Shown: positions 15,211-24,053 of the stretch, one piece after another
Layout of the letters: each line of letters begins with the position of its first letter
Position numbering within the stretch: position 1 is the stretch's first letter
NCBI RefSeq assembly: GCF_019749295.1
Contig: NZ_JACWFG010000001.1
Coordinates: 704,604 to 768,603, forward strand
From: Neobacillus niacini
GTDB lineage: Bacteria > Bacillota > Bacilli > Bacillales > Cytobacillaceae
Length of the DNA: 64,000 nucleotides
Direction of reading: 5' to 3'
The notes under the pieces: generated by a model
The model's input: only the letters and a program-made list of their open reading frames with translations
What the model was told of the DNA's origin: nothing
Databases searched by the model: none
Program-made: the position numbers and the translations under genes

Positions 15211-17241
15211 TTAATAATTTATTTTGGGTCCAATTCTTTTCCATCGTTTTTCCCACTTTTCTTTTTGTTTCCTCCATTTTTCTTCCCATTTTTTCGCACC
15301 TTTATTAAAATGCTCCTCAATTGTTTCTCGGTTCATTTCTTTTTCTTCCTCTTGCCTTTTTTGAATCAAACCATCAATCCGAGGAACATCAAAGCTGGTT
15401 GAAGGCGTATCTCTTAATGCTTCCTTTATGATTTCCCGAAAAACAATGGCTGCACCTGCACTGCTAGTGGTTTTCAAGTAATGTTTTTCATCAGTTTTAT
15501 CGTAGCCGACCCAGACCGCGCCAACTAAATGAGGTGTATAGCCTACAAACCATTGATCCTTGACACCTTTTACTCCTTCAATTGGAACTTGTGTTGAACC
15601 TGTTTTCCCAGCAATTTCTCTTCCAGGTATTTGAGCGTTTTTTCCAGACCCATGTTCAACAACGCCAAGCAGCATCGTGTTTATGTGTTCTGAAACAGCT
15701 TTTGTGGTGACTTTTTCCTTTTTTTCCTTCCATTCTGCAACTGTATTCCCTTCTGCATCCACAATCTTTTTAATAACATGAGCTTTTATCCGGACACCAT
15801 TATTTGGGAAAGCAGAATAGGCCTCAGCCATTATTAACGGAGATACTCCTTCTTCTAATCCTCCAAGTGCAAGAGATAGATTGCGATCACCCTTTTCTAG
15901 TGGTATTCCAAAACGTTTGGTCGAATCTAAGCCCTTTTCAATCCCAATCTCATTCAATAACCAGACTGCTGAAACATTTTTTGAATCTTTCACTGCTTCA
16001 TACATGGGAACTTCCCCTGCATATTCATGGTTGTAATTGCTTGGCTCATACTCACCAAAGCTCATCGGTTCATCCTTTAACATGTCGGTTATTTTCCAGC
16101 CATTTTCGAGTGCTGGAGTAAAGACGGCAATCGGTTTAATAGCTGAACCTGGCTGTGCCTTTAGTTGAGTTGCACGATTATATCCTCTAAAAGTGTGCTC
16201 TCCGCGGCCGCCAACAATAGCCCGGATTCCTCCGGTCTTGGGATCAACTAATACACCGCCGCTTTGAACCATTTGGTCAGTGCCCTTTGGAAATAAATAG
16301 TCTTTTTGATAGGTTCTCTCCATAGCATTCTGCAAAGCAGGGTCAAGCTCTGTATAAATTTGAAACCCGCCTGTTAATAATTCATCCTGCGATAAATGAT
16401 ATACTTTTATCGCTTCATCAAATACTTGATCCACATAGTGAGGATACTTCCCTCGAAAAGGATCCCCGCCTTTATTATTTAAGTTGATTTTTTCATTTAG
16501 AGCTTGTTCATATTGCTGTGCCGTTATATATCCCTGCTTCTTCATTTGTGTTAATACAAGGTTTCTTCTTTGTGTTGCTTTTTCCAAGTGATGATATGGA
16601 TTTAAAGCTGATGGTGCTTTTATTAATCCCGCCAGTAATGCCGATTCGCTAATAGAAAGATCCTTGACCTCTTTTGCAAAGTAATTTCGTGCTGCATGCT
16701 TAATTCCCCATGCACCATCACCAAAATAGATTTGGTTTAAATACATTTGAAGGATTTCCTGTTTGCTGTATTGCCGCTCAATTTGCATGGCTAGGAATAC
16801 TTCATCTACTTTTCTCTTTAATGTTTTTTGAGAGGTAAGCAGTGTGTTTTTTGTTAATTGCTGGGTTATGGTACTTCCGCCTTCTACCATTCCGCGAGCT
16901 TTGATATCCCTTATCAGTGCTCTTGTGATACCAATATAATCGACACCATGATGCTCATAAAATCTCCGGTCCTCTATTGCAATAACTGCATTTTTCATAG
17001 AGTCTGGGACCTGACTAATGGGGATACCTTCATTTTTATTGGCCGATACCTTACTTGCAACCTCGCCGTTCAAGTCATAAAAAACTGTAGCCTGGGGAAG
17101 TTCATTCTTTAGTGAAGAAATATCCGCATCCATTGAATATGCATATACGATTCCTAGAAATCCCAAAACTAAAAGTGAAAACGAGAGAACCATTAATTGG
17201 TTCATATGCCATCGCTTCCAATTATTCACTACCTTTTTCAT
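15211..17241 (-). CDS. Class A penicillin-binding protein (transglycosylase/transpeptidase)
   Basis: 676 residues. One N-terminal membrane anchor (about 15-36) precedes a family 51 glycosyltransferase domain with catalytic [10 protein letters not shown] and [12 protein letters not shown], then a transpeptidase domain with S-A-I-K (SxxK), S-K-N (SxN) and K-T-G-S-T (KTG). The last 60 residues are strongly basic and tryptophan-rich (repeated W-E-K/W-R-K), an unusual tail. It polymerises and cross-links peptidoglycan outside the membrane. Length and sequence lie near B. subtilis PbpF/PbpG, which act in spore wall synthesis, but the exact orthologue cannot be fixed. Confidence 0.88.
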   Translation of the reverse strand: MKKVVNNWKRWHMNQLMVLSFSLLVLGFLGIVYAYSMDADISSLKNELPQATVFYDLNGEVASKVSANKNEGIPISQVPDSMKNAVIAIEDRRFYEHHGVDYIGITRALIRDIKARGMVEGGSTITQQLTKNTLLTSQKTLKRKVDEVFLAMQIERQYSKQEILQMYLNQIYFGDGAWGIKHAARNYFAKEVKDLSISESALLAGLIKAPSALNPYHHLEKATQRRNLVLTQMKKQGYITAQQYEQALNEKINLNNKGGDPFRGKYPHYVDQVFDEAIKVYHLSQDELLTGGFQIYTELDPALQNAMERTYQKDYLFPKGTDQMVQSGGVLVDPKTGGIRAIVGGRGEHTFRGYNRATQLKAQPGSAIKPIAVFTPALENGWKITDMLKDEPMSFGEYEPSNYNHEYAGEVPMYEAVKDSKNVSAVWLLNEIGIEKGLDSTKRFGIPLEKGDRNLSLALGGLEEGVSPLIMAEAYSAFPNNGVRIKAHVIKKIVDAEGNTVAEWKEKKEKVTTKAVSEHINTMLLGVVEHGSGKNAQIPGREIAGKTGSTQVPIEGVKGVKDQWFVGYTPHLVGAVWVGYDKTDEKHYLKTTSSAGAAIVFREIIKEALRDTPSTSFDVPRIDGLIQKRQEEEKEMNRETIEEHFNKGAKKWEEKWRKQKEKWEKRWKRIGPKINY

Positions 17242-17395
17242 AGTTCCTCCTTACGAAATAAAAATAGAAATGAAGGACATCATTTTCTTTTTCCCTAAAT
17301 GAGGTAAAATTAACCAAACTTGTAGATATTTTGTCACAAATTTTCGGTTAATTTCTTATATGATTAGGTTATAGTTTCGATAAAGGAAGTGGAAT

Positions 17396-18306
17396 ATGTT
17401 CTTAAACTCTAGAACTGAACCAAAATTATTAACACTATTGGGATTTCTAAACACACGAATGATTTTAACTGAAGACGAACTGAAGCAGTATTTATATCTA
17501 AAAAAAGGATATGAAGGGGAAGTTGCATTTGATTTAATGGCAGCGGAAAAGCTCAATAATGAAATATTTATTCTAAATGATCTAATGCTTGAAATTAATC
17601 AATCAAAATTTCAAATTGATTCCTCTTTGATTATTCAAGATACAATAATCCCCTGTGAAGTAAAAAATTATGAAGGAATTATCTGTACAAGGATGGCGAT
17701 TTCTATTTAACTGGTTTAAAAAATCCAATCATGAATCCATTGCACCAAATTCAGAGAGTAGAAACTTTGCTCCAACAATTTCTCAAGAAAAATGGATTCC
17801 AATTTCGAATTGTTCCTTTTCTAGTTTTTATCAATCCAAAATTCTTTTTATATCAAGCTCCCCAAAATGAGTCAATTATTTTCCCTCCACAGCTTAGCAG
17901 CTTTATGGATAAACAAAATTTAAAACCAACTAATCCTAATGGGATGCAGCAAAAACTTGCTGAAAAATTAATTGCAGACCACAAAATTGAATCTCCCTAT
18001 CCAAAATTACCTTCATACGAATATCAATCACTACAAAAAGGGACCACTTATGCTAAATGCAATTCTTTTTTTTTGTCATGTGACAAATGGTTACTTACTT
18101 GTAAAATTTGCGGTTTCGAGGAAGAGGTTGAATCAGCTGTTAAACGTAGTACCGAAGAGTTTAAATTGCTTTTTCCAACTCTCAGAGTTACAACTAATAT
18201 GATTTTTGATTGGTGTAAGGTGATAGATTCTAGGAAAACTATACGGAGAATCCTGCAGAAACATTATAAAGTTATTGGATGTAAGCAATGGACTTATTAT
18301 GAGTAA
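17396..18306 (+). pseudogene. NERD-domain protein gene broken by a single frameshift
   Basis: Two frames make up one protein. 17396-17710 gives G-Y-E-G-E-V-A-F-D, L-N-D-L-M-L-E-I and C-E-V-K-N-Y-E-G, the NERD nuclease-related core (Glu, Asp, E-x-K). The second frame, open from about 17680 to 18306, continues with Y-L-Y-K-D-G-D-F-Y and N-P-L-H-Q-I-Q-R-V-E, the normal continuation of the family. The switch is at about 17675-17680, consistent with loss of one A in GGAAT. The distal part ends with a C-x-x-C region and a basic helix-rich tail. The last codons lie in the first unit of a 52-bp repeat array. GGAAGTGG precedes the ATG. A sequencing error is the alternative. Confidence 0.75.
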
Positions 18307-18503
18307 CCGCTCTTTCTACTTTTTACTATTCACGGTCACTCATTCTCCTTATGAGTGACCGCTCTTTGGTCTTTTTGCTATTCATGGGCTCTCATCTTCC
18401 TTATGAGTGACCGCTCTTTGGTCTTTTTGCTATTCACGGGCTCTCATCCTCTTATGAGTGACCGCTCTTTCCCAAAATAGCAGGTTCTCGGGCTATCAAC
18501 CTT
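18297..18503. repeat. Tandem array of the 52-bp repeat (about 4 copies, opposite orientation to 15003-15144)
   Basis: Units start at 18297, 18349, 18401 and 18452 with TTATGAGTGACCGCTCTTT, then CTTTTTGCTATTCACGGGC and TCTCATC. Unit length is 51-52 bp. The reverse complement of the array near 15.0 kb shares TATGAGTGACCG, a T-rich middle and CGGGTTCTCATC. The units are contiguous with no unique spacers. Confidence 0.75.
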
Positions 18504-18549
18504 CAAGGAGAGAAAAAATGCACTCGAAATAATATTCGAATGCTTTTGG

Positions 18550-19005
18550 TTATTCGTTCTTGGTTAATTCTTTAAAGCGTATTTTGGATTGTTTTTCATC
18601 AAAGCTGCTGTATACCCGATAATTTCTGTCATCCAGTATTCGAAAATGCTTGCTGAGAATATTTTGCTGGAGAATAAATCCATTTTTTCTCGAGACTTCA
18701 CGCCACCAAATTCTCCCTCCAAACGTTTTCATTTTCCGATAATCAATTCCTTCGCGGGCAACTGTCTCCAAAACTTCGAGTGGTTCATTCCCAAATAAAA
18801 ATTGAACCGTTTCTGTTTCTCTAAATAAAGCACAAACCGTAACAACCGTCGACCAGCCTGCAAGGACCCTTCCTTTTTCGATTTGTACAAGAGTTTTCTT
18901 AGATACACCAATAATTTCTGCCATTTTATCCTGAGTATAGCCGGCTTCCGCACGGATCAATCGCAATTTATCTGAAACTAGCATAATGATTTCTTCCCTA
19001 TTCAT
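18550..19005 (-). CDS. XRE-family helix-turn-helix transcriptional regulator
   Basis: 151 residues from the ATG at 19005, preceded by GAAGG; a TTG six codons upstream is less likely. The helix-turn-helix is near residues 13-45 (R-L-I-R-A-E-A-G-Y-T-Q-D-K-M-A-E-I-I-G-V-S-K-K-T-L-V-Q-I-E-K-G-R). The C-terminal 80 residues include W-W-R-E-V and a positively charged end, with no known domain recognised. A perfect 14-base palindrome lies upstream and may be its own operator. It sits downstream of the Feo cluster but separated by a terminator. Confidence 0.8.
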   Translation of the reverse strand: MNREEIIMLVSDKLRLIRAEAGYTQDKMAEIIGVSKKTLVQIEKGRVLAGWSTVVTVCALFRETETVQFLFGNEPLEVLETVAREGIDYRKMKTFGGRIWWREVSRKNGFILQQNILSKHFRILDDRNYRVYSSFDEKQSKIRFKELTKNE

Positions 19006-19033
19006 GCTAAGACCTTCTTTCAAAAACCTACTA

Positions 19034-19047
19034 GTGTAATTTTACAC
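19034..19047 (-). promoter_or_regulatory. Palindromic operator candidate of the XRE regulator
   Basis: GTGTAATTTTACAC is a perfect 14-base palindrome about 30 bases upstream of the XRE regulator's ATG, a usual place for autoregulation. Confidence 0.5.
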
Positions 19048-19068
19048 AAGTTGCCTTATTTTTAAAAG

Positions 19069-19104
19069 AAAAAACTGCTATCGATTAAAAGACAGCAGTT
19101 TTTA
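19069..19104 (-). terminator. Terminator downstream of the feo cluster
   Basis: AAAACTGCT and AGCAGTTTT form a 9-bp stem with A-runs and T-runs on both sides, so it can act in both directions. It lies 6 bases beyond the stop of the small Feo-associated gene. Confidence 0.7.
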
Positions 19105-19109
19105 TTGTT

Positions 19110-19265
19110 TTATTTAGTTGGAGTGCCGCAGTTACTTTGACTAGAGCAGGATTTTTCAAGGTCACATGCCGCACATTTTCCTTTTTTCGATTTGTTAATA
19201 AACTTTACTAATGCCCAAGTGGCGTAACCGAAAATCGCAGCGCCAATGATGATATTAGCTATCAT
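19110..19265 (-). CDS. FeoB-associated Cys-rich membrane protein
   Basis: A 51-residue protein starting at ATG 19265, 18 bases after the feoB stop. An N-terminal hydrophobic helix (I-A-N-I-I-I-G-A-A-I-F-G-Y-A) is followed by K-S-K-K-G-K-C-A-A-C and two more cysteines, the pattern of the FeoB-associated family (PF12669). It is thought to assist ferrous iron uptake, perhaps like FeoC. Third gene of feoA-feoB and followed by the operon terminator. Confidence 0.85.
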   Translation of the reverse strand: MIANIIIGAAIFGYATWALVKFINKSKKGKCAACDLEKSCSSQSNCGTPTK

Positions 19266-19283
19266 ACGGTACACATCCTTATC

Positions 19284-21290
19284 TTAGACTAATCCAAACA
19301 GTTTACCGCCCTGATAAATGACCAAACATAAAACATATGCAATAAATAGTGCGTATAGGATTGAAAATGCAGTCCACTTCCTTGAGCCTGTTTCTTTATA
19401 AATAGTAGCCGCAGTTGCTAAACAAGGAATATATAATAGAATAAACACCATAAAACTATAGGCAGCCAGCGGTGTGTAAAAATCACTTAATAAACCTTGC
19501 AGACTTGCATTCTCTGGAACAAAGTAAATAATATTCATGGTTGAATTGATTGCTTCTTTTGCTAAGAACCCTGTTATTAATGATGCAGCAGCCTGCCAAG
19601 TTCCGAAGCCAATTGGCTCTAATAACGGTGCAAACAAATTCCCTATAAATGCCAAAAAGCTATCATCCATATCTACTTTTAATCCATTCGGTCCAGCATA
19701 CGATAACAGCCAAATGAAAACGGAGCCTGCGAAGATGAAGGTTCCAGCTTTTCTAACAAAACCCTTTCCCTTATCCCAAGTGCTTCTCCAGAGCGATTGT
19801 ATCTGCGGGAGACGATATGGCGGCAACTCGATCACGAATAACGATGTTTCTGATTTTAATAATGTTTTTGTAAATAGTTTTGCTAGTAAAAGTGCGACAA
19901 CGATTCCTAGAACATAAAGACTTAATACCACTAGTGCTTTATGAGCTGCAAAAAATGCTCCCACAAACAATGCGTATACAGGAAGGCGTGCTGAACATGA
20001 CATCAGGGGTGTCAATAATATGGTCATTAGTCTCTCGCGCGGTGTTTCTATCGTTCTTGCAGCCATAATTCCTGGGACATTACAGCCAAATCCAATCATC
20101 ATTGGAATAAATGCCTTTCCGTTCAGCCCCACAGACTCCATAATCCGGTCCATTACTAGCGCAACCCGGGCCATGTAGCCAGAATCCTCTAAAAGGGAAA
20201 TAAAAAAGAATAGAATAAATATCTGTGGAACAAATACCAATACCCCTCCGACGCCAGCGATCAGTCCTTCGATAATCAATGCATGGATAAAGTCTGAAGC
20301 ATGAACAGCACCAAGGAATTTCTCAAATCCTGTGGTTACTGGTCCTGTAAGAAATCCATCCAAAACATCAGATAATGGAGTACCAAGCCAATCAAAGGTA
20401 AGCATAAACATCAAATACATACAAATTAGAAAGATTGGCATTCCTAAAAAGCGATTGGTTACGATAGCGTCAATTCTTTCAGACAAAGGTACAATGCTGC
20501 ACACCTTTTGAACAGATGCTGCCAGTATTTTTTCTATTACTTCTTTTCTTTTCATATAGATATAGTTTTCCAGCGATTTTACATGACTATTTTCTTGTTT
20601 AACTGCCGACTCCAAATTTGAAACGAGTGACTCTAGTTTACTTGGTTCTAAAAGATCAGCAAGGTATTGAAATACATATTCATTACCTTCGAAAAGCTGA
20701 ATGGCAAGCCATCTAGGTGAATGCTGTGTTCTTCCAAATAGTTCAATACTTAATTTTGTTATAGCATCCTCGATTGCTTTTCCATAGTAAACATGTTTTT
20801 TGACCTTTGAATGATTCGAACTTGTTGAAATCACTTCTATTAAATGGTCGCAGCCTTTACCGCTCCTTGCCACAACAGGAACAACGGGTACACCTAAAAT
20901 CTGGGATAACTTAGCAGGGTCTATTTTAATTCCGCGGTTATTCGCGACATCAATCATATTCAAACCAATTAAGGCAGGTTTCTCATACTCGAGCAGCTGC
21001 AGAGTCAAATGTAAATTTCGTTCTAATTGAGAAGCATCAAGAATATTTAGCAGTCTATCGACTTGTTCAACTAGGAAGTAAGTAGTAACGACACCTTCAT
21101 CCTTTGATAATGGATTCAAGGAATAGATTCCTGGCAAATCAATTAATTTTCCTATATTATTCTTGAAAACCCCTACTTTCTTTTCAACTGTAACACCGCT
21201 CCAGTTGCCCACATATTCATAGGATCCTGTAAGATTATTAAATAACGAGGTCTTTCCTGTATTTGGGTTTCCTATTAGGGCAATTTCCAT
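19284..21290 (-). CDS. feoB: Ferrous iron transport protein B
   Basis: 668 residues from ATG 21290; a longer frame is open upstream but overlaps feoA and lacks a ribosome-binding site (GGAGAG fits 21290). The G-protein domain has G-N-P-N-T-G-K-T-S at residues 8-16 (G1), D-L-P-G-I-Y-S-L (G3) and N-M-I-D (G4). Two Gate repeats of membrane helices follow, with the conserved G-C-N-V-P-G-I and S-C-S-A-R-L-P-V-Y motifs. It takes up Fe2+ across the membrane. feoA stop and feoB start overlap by 1 base. Fur control is inferred from the box upstream of feoA. Confidence 0.96.
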   Translation of the reverse strand: MEIALIGNPNTGKTSLFNNLTGSYEYVGNWSGVTVEKKVGVFKNNIGKLIDLPGIYSLNPLSKDEGVVTTYFLVEQVDRLLNILDASQLERNLHLTLQLLEYEKPALIGLNMIDVANNRGIKIDPAKLSQILGVPVVPVVARSGKGCDHLIEVISTSSNHSKVKKHVYYGKAIEDAITKLSIELFGRTQHSPRWLAIQLFEGNEYVFQYLADLLEPSKLESLVSNLESAVKQENSHVKSLENYIYMKRKEVIEKILAASVQKVCSIVPLSERIDAIVTNRFLGMPIFLICMYLMFMLTFDWLGTPLSDVLDGFLTGPVTTGFEKFLGAVHASDFIHALIIEGLIAGVGGVLVFVPQIFILFFFISLLEDSGYMARVALVMDRIMESVGLNGKAFIPMMIGFGCNVPGIMAARTIETPRERLMTILLTPLMSCSARLPVYALFVGAFFAAHKALVVLSLYVLGIVVALLLAKLFTKTLLKSETSLFVIELPPYRLPQIQSLWRSTWDKGKGFVRKAGTFIFAGSVFIWLLSYAGPNGLKVDMDDSFLAFIGNLFAPLLEPIGFGTWQAAASLITGFLAKEAINSTMNIIYFVPENASLQGLLSDFYTPLAAYSFMVFILLYIPCLATAATIYKETGSRKWTAFSILYALFIAYVLCLVIYQGGKLFGLV

Positions 21291-21514
21291 TAAACTCTCT
21301 CCACTTCTATTAGGCGAGCTTCTTTCCGACGGAGTCCTACACACTGTCCACAAGACTCAATCATAACGGGACCGCCAAATGGCATGATACATTTAACACA
21401 TACTTCAGAACCTTCTGTTATTCCTAGATCTAATAACCTTCTTTGGACAAGGCGGCCAACTTTAGATATATTTATTATTTTTCCTTTTTCACCTACTCTA
21501 AATGAGCCGAACAT
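21290..21514 (-). CDS. feoA: Ferrous iron transport protein A
   Basis: A 74-residue SH3-like FeoA with the typical core L-L-D-L-G-I-T-E-G-S and a C-terminal ligand-binding-like C-V-G-L-R-R-K-E-A. FeoA supports FeoB activity at the cytoplasmic face. The ATG lies about 25 bases from a Fur box and the stop overlaps the feoB start. Confidence 0.93.
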   Translation of the reverse strand: MFGSFRVGEKGKIINISKVGRLVQRRLLDLGITEGSEVCVKCIMPFGGPVMIESCGQCVGLRRKEARLIEVERV

Positions 21515-21539
21515 TTATATCACCCTAACTTCTGTTAAT

Positions 21540-21554
21540 TGAGAATGATTATCT
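21540..21554 (-). promoter_or_regulatory. Fur box upstream of feoAB
   Basis: TGAGAATGATTATCT matches 13 of 15 positions of the Bacillus 7-1-7 Fur consensus (TGATAATNATTATCA). Confidence 0.8.
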
Positions 21555-21609
21555 TTATTTATAACATTATTTTACCATTGAAAGATGGCTCATTCTGTGA
21601 CAAAAGTTC

Positions 21610-21647
21610 GAAAAAAAAATAGAAAAGTCACAGACTTTTCTATTTTC
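21610..21647 (-). terminator. Terminator of thiT
   Basis: AAATAGAAAAGTC and GACTTTTCTATTT form a 13-bp stem with a 3-base loop; on the minus strand it is followed by a run of nine T. Confidence 0.85.
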
Positions 21648-21650
21648 CAC

Positions 21651-22226
21651 TTATATCATTTTTTTCGGTGCAGCACTGATGACAAGAATTACAATGATGG
21701 CACTGAGGATAAAACTTGGAAGCATGTAAGTTCCATTATAAATTAAAGAATAGATTTCTATCGGCTGGCCCTCAGGTGCATAGTGTGCAAAAAACACTAT
21801 TCCTGATAACACGGCAGCTAAATATCTTAAGGCACTTCCCAAAAATGTCCCTAAAACTACATAAGTGATCCATTTAGCTTTATTTTTATTTTCGAGACCG
21901 TTTTTAATTTGATTTGAGAAAATTCCGGCCAAACCGATAACAGTAAACGCAATACCGTAGTCAAGTAGTGCTTGAACAATGGTGAGAATTTGTGGAGTGC
22001 CAAGGATAACTTGAAGTAAACCTAGCAAAAAGCCAGATAAGAGTCCACCTTTAATTCCCCATCGGAACGCCATAAGGAAGACTGGAATCATTGCGATTGA
22101 AATAGAACCTCCTTGTGGCCATATTTTTAATGACAACAATCCTGAAACGAAATCCAATAAATAAGCTAGTGCTGAAAATACAGCTACTTCAACTAAAAAT
22201 AATGTATTGCTGCGTTTTTTCTCCAT
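21651..22226 (-). CDS. thiT: Thiamine ECF transporter S component
   Basis: A 191-residue six-helix protein of the ThiT/YuaJ family, the substrate-binding subunit that uses the shared EcfAAT energising module to import thiamine. Helix-rich sequence with the family's E-V-A-V-F-S-A-L-A-Y near residue 13 and Y-N-G-T-Y-M-L-P-S-F near 163. A TPP riboswitch with a terminator precedes it, directly supporting the substrate. AGGGGGA gives the ATG at 22226. Confidence 0.93.
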   Translation of the reverse strand: MEKKRSNTLFLVEVAVFSALAYLLDFVSGLLSLKIWPQGGSISIAMIPVFLMAFRWGIKGGLLSGFLLGLLQVILGTPQILTIVQALLDYGIAFTVIGLAGIFSNQIKNGLENKNKAKWITYVVLGTFLGSALRYLAAVLSGIVFFAHYAPEGQPIEIYSLIYNGTYMLPSFILSAIIVILVISAAPKKMI

Positions 22227-22302
22227 ACATGTTCCCCCTTATTATTTGTATAGTGGAGAACGTTCGACAGGTATTACTCCTAAGAATTAATATGGCGCCT
22301 AT

Positions 22303-22350
22303 AAAAACAAAAAAAACAATGCAGGACGAGTTAGGATTGTCTGCATTGTT
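22303..22350 (-). terminator. Riboswitch-controlled terminator before thiT
   Basis: On the minus strand AACAATGCAG and CTGCATTGTT form a 10-bp stem followed by TTTTTTTTG, between the TPP aptamer and the thiT ribosome-binding site; it is the expression platform. Confidence 0.85.
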
Positions 22351-22370
22351 AGCTTTTAATAGTTGGCAAA

Positions 22371-22460
22371 CCACATCCCTACGCTAGCGTTAACTAACAG
22401 GTTCATAGGGTCAGAACTCGAACGTTCACTCTCAGCCGCTAATAGCAGCTCCCCCTGTGG
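22371..22460 (-). promoter_or_regulatory. TPP riboswitch (THI element)
   Basis: On the minus strand the conserved blocks appear in order: ACAGGGGGAGCT, GGCTGAGAGTGAAC, GACCCTATGAACCTGTTAG and CGCTAGCGTAGGGATGTGG. This is the standard TPP aptamer. With the following terminator it should stop thiT transcription when TPP is abundant. Confidence 0.95.
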
Positions 22461-22666
22461 AAATATTTAATTATGTTCATACACGAATATACTATTTTTA
22501 TAGGACTTTTACAAGGATAATCTTCCATCCGTGGTATAATGAAAATAATTATGCAGTATGTTTTAAAATTGGTAAGGTTTACCCATTTTATTTTAAAGGG
22601 ATTTTCAGCTATTATCACGAATTATCTTTTTAGTCAGTTTGGCAATGTCTTTAGGAGGAAACTGTG

Positions 22667-23800
22667 ATGCTATCTGGTACACAAACGAAATTAATAGTCT
22701 TTTTTGATGAGAATAAAGAAAGTTTAGTACGCGAGTGGGAAAGTTCAATTGTTATTTCTAACGGGGACCCCTATAAAGAAAAAATACGTGAAAATGGAAT
22801 TGCTTTATTTAATGTTATCCTTACTATGCATACCATGAGTGAAGAAGAGTTATTAGAGATTATCCGAAAATATGCTATTGAAATTTCTGAGGAAAGAGCG
22901 CTGGCGAACATTAATATTGGTGACTTTGTTTATAATGTTAATCTTGGCAGAAGTGTGTTATACAGTTACCTAAGCAGAGCGGGCTTACAGTGGGATGAAC
23001 TTCAGGAATCCATTAATAAAATAAATTACTGTTTTGATAAATTTCTATATTATGCTGTCACCCATTATACAGAGGCTAAAAACAAAATTATCGAAGAGAA
23101 AACGATGTTTATTGATTCAACACATCAGGACCGTTTAACACTTCTCGGACAAATGACATCTAGTTTTATTCATGAATTTAGAAATCCTCTTACATCAATA
23201 CAGGGGTTTATTCAACTTCTTAAAGCTGACCATCCAAATATGAAATATTTGGAAATCATTTCAAGTGAGCTGGAGCAGCTTAACTTTCGAATTTCACAAT
23301 TTTTACTTTTATCTAAGAAAGAACTAATTGGAAAGGAAAAAGAACAGTTTCATCTTAATAAGTTGATTGATGAAGTCTTAAATTTCTTATATCCGAGTAT
23401 TTTAGATGGTAAAGTAAAAATCAAAAAGGAAATAGTTGAAGAGATTACACTTTATGGGTATGCCGATGAAATGCGGCAAGTACTCATTAATATAATATTT
23501 AATGCGATTGACGTGTTAAACCATCACAGAAGCTCCAATCCAATTATTGAGATTAAAAGCTTTATAGAAAATAATGAAAATGTTGTTCTATCCATTTCCA
23601 ATAACGGCCCAATGATTCCTGCAGAATTAAGTAAAACGATATTCGAGCCTTTCTTTACAACAAAAAAACTGGGTACAGGTCTCGGGCTCTTTGTATGTAA
23701 TGAAATCATTGAAAAACATAAAGGTGAACTAAACTGTTCTTCTACCCCAGATATTACAATATTTACAATTAAATTACCTATTGCAGCGTCTTCTATATAG
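22667..23800 (+). CDS. Soluble sensor histidine kinase, sporulation-kinase type, orphan
   Basis: 377 residues from ATG 22667 (AGGAGG 7 bases upstream; a GTG one codon earlier also exists). No membrane helix. The first 140 residues resemble the Bacillus histidine-kinase N-terminal domain (HisK_N). Phospho-acceptor motif F-I-H-E-F-R-N-P-L-T-S has His at 169; N-box N-I-I-F-N-A-I-D, F-box F-E-P-F-F-T-T-K and G-box G-T-G-L-G-L follow. No response regulator lies nearby, as for phosphorelay kinases feeding Spo0F. The phosphorelay role is inference. Confidence 0.85.
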   Translation: MLSGTQTKLIVFFDENKESLVREWESSIVISNGDPYKEKIRENGIALFNVILTMHTMSEEELLEIIRKYAIEISEERALANINIGDFVYNVNLGRSVLYSYLSRAGLQWDELQESINKINYCFDKFLYYAVTHYTEAKNKIIEEKTMFIDSTHQDRLTLLGQMTSSFIHEFRNPLTSIQGFIQLLKADHPNMKYLEIISSELEQLNFRISQFLLLSKKELIGKEKEQFHLNKLIDEVLNFLYPSILDGKVKIKKEIVEEITLYGYADEMRQVLINIIFNAIDVLNHHRSSNPIIEIKSFIENNENVVLSISNNGPMIPAELSKTIFEPFFTTKKLGTGLGLFVCNEIIEKHKGELNCSSTPDITIFTIKLPIAASSI

Positions 23801-23909
23801 GAGACGTTTATTTTTAATTAAAATTTTAACAATTTACAATTTTCAGATTCATATGTACAAGACTTTTTTCATAAAATGTTTATACCAACTAATTTACAAA
23901 CCAGAACGT

Positions 23910-23938
23910 TTGACTGTACAGTTGTAATTTACTATAAT
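23910..23938 (+). promoter_or_regulatory. Sigma-A promoter of the CNNM-family gene
   Basis: TTGACT (23910-23915), 17-base spacer, TATAAT (23933-23938). A perfect palindrome ACTGTACAGT (23913-23922) overlaps the -35 and may be an operator. Transcription would begin near 23945, giving a leader of about 110 bases. Confidence 0.7.
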
Positions 23939-23972
23939 TGTTTTTAAATTTAGATTATGAGTCTCGATGAAA

Positions 23973-24047
23973 TCCCTTTTTTAATGTAACGAGTTTTTTA
24001 AATTACTAGGAGGTGACTCCTTAACTCGTATTTTACGAGCTAAGGGA
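23973..24047 (+). promoter_or_regulatory. Switch-like leader RNA before the CNNM-family gene
   Basis: Fold A is a nested set: TCCCTT (23973-23978) with AAGGGA (24042-24047, the ribosome-binding site), ACGAGTT (23989-23995) with AACTCGT (24023-24029), and AGGAG with CTCCT (24008-24021). Fold B pairs CTCGTA (24025-24030) with TACGAG (24034-24039), using the same bases as the middle helix and leaving AAGGGA free. Two exclusive folds, one hiding the ribosome-binding site, suggest translational control. No known riboswitch class is recognised. Confidence 0.45.
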
Positions 24048-24053
24048 AATTAT

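Noticed and set aside
15043..15402. 119-residue plus-strand frame rich in Phe and Pro
   Set aside because: It runs antisense to the basic, Trp/Lys-rich tail of the penicillin-binding protein, starts within the repeat array and has no ribosome-binding site.
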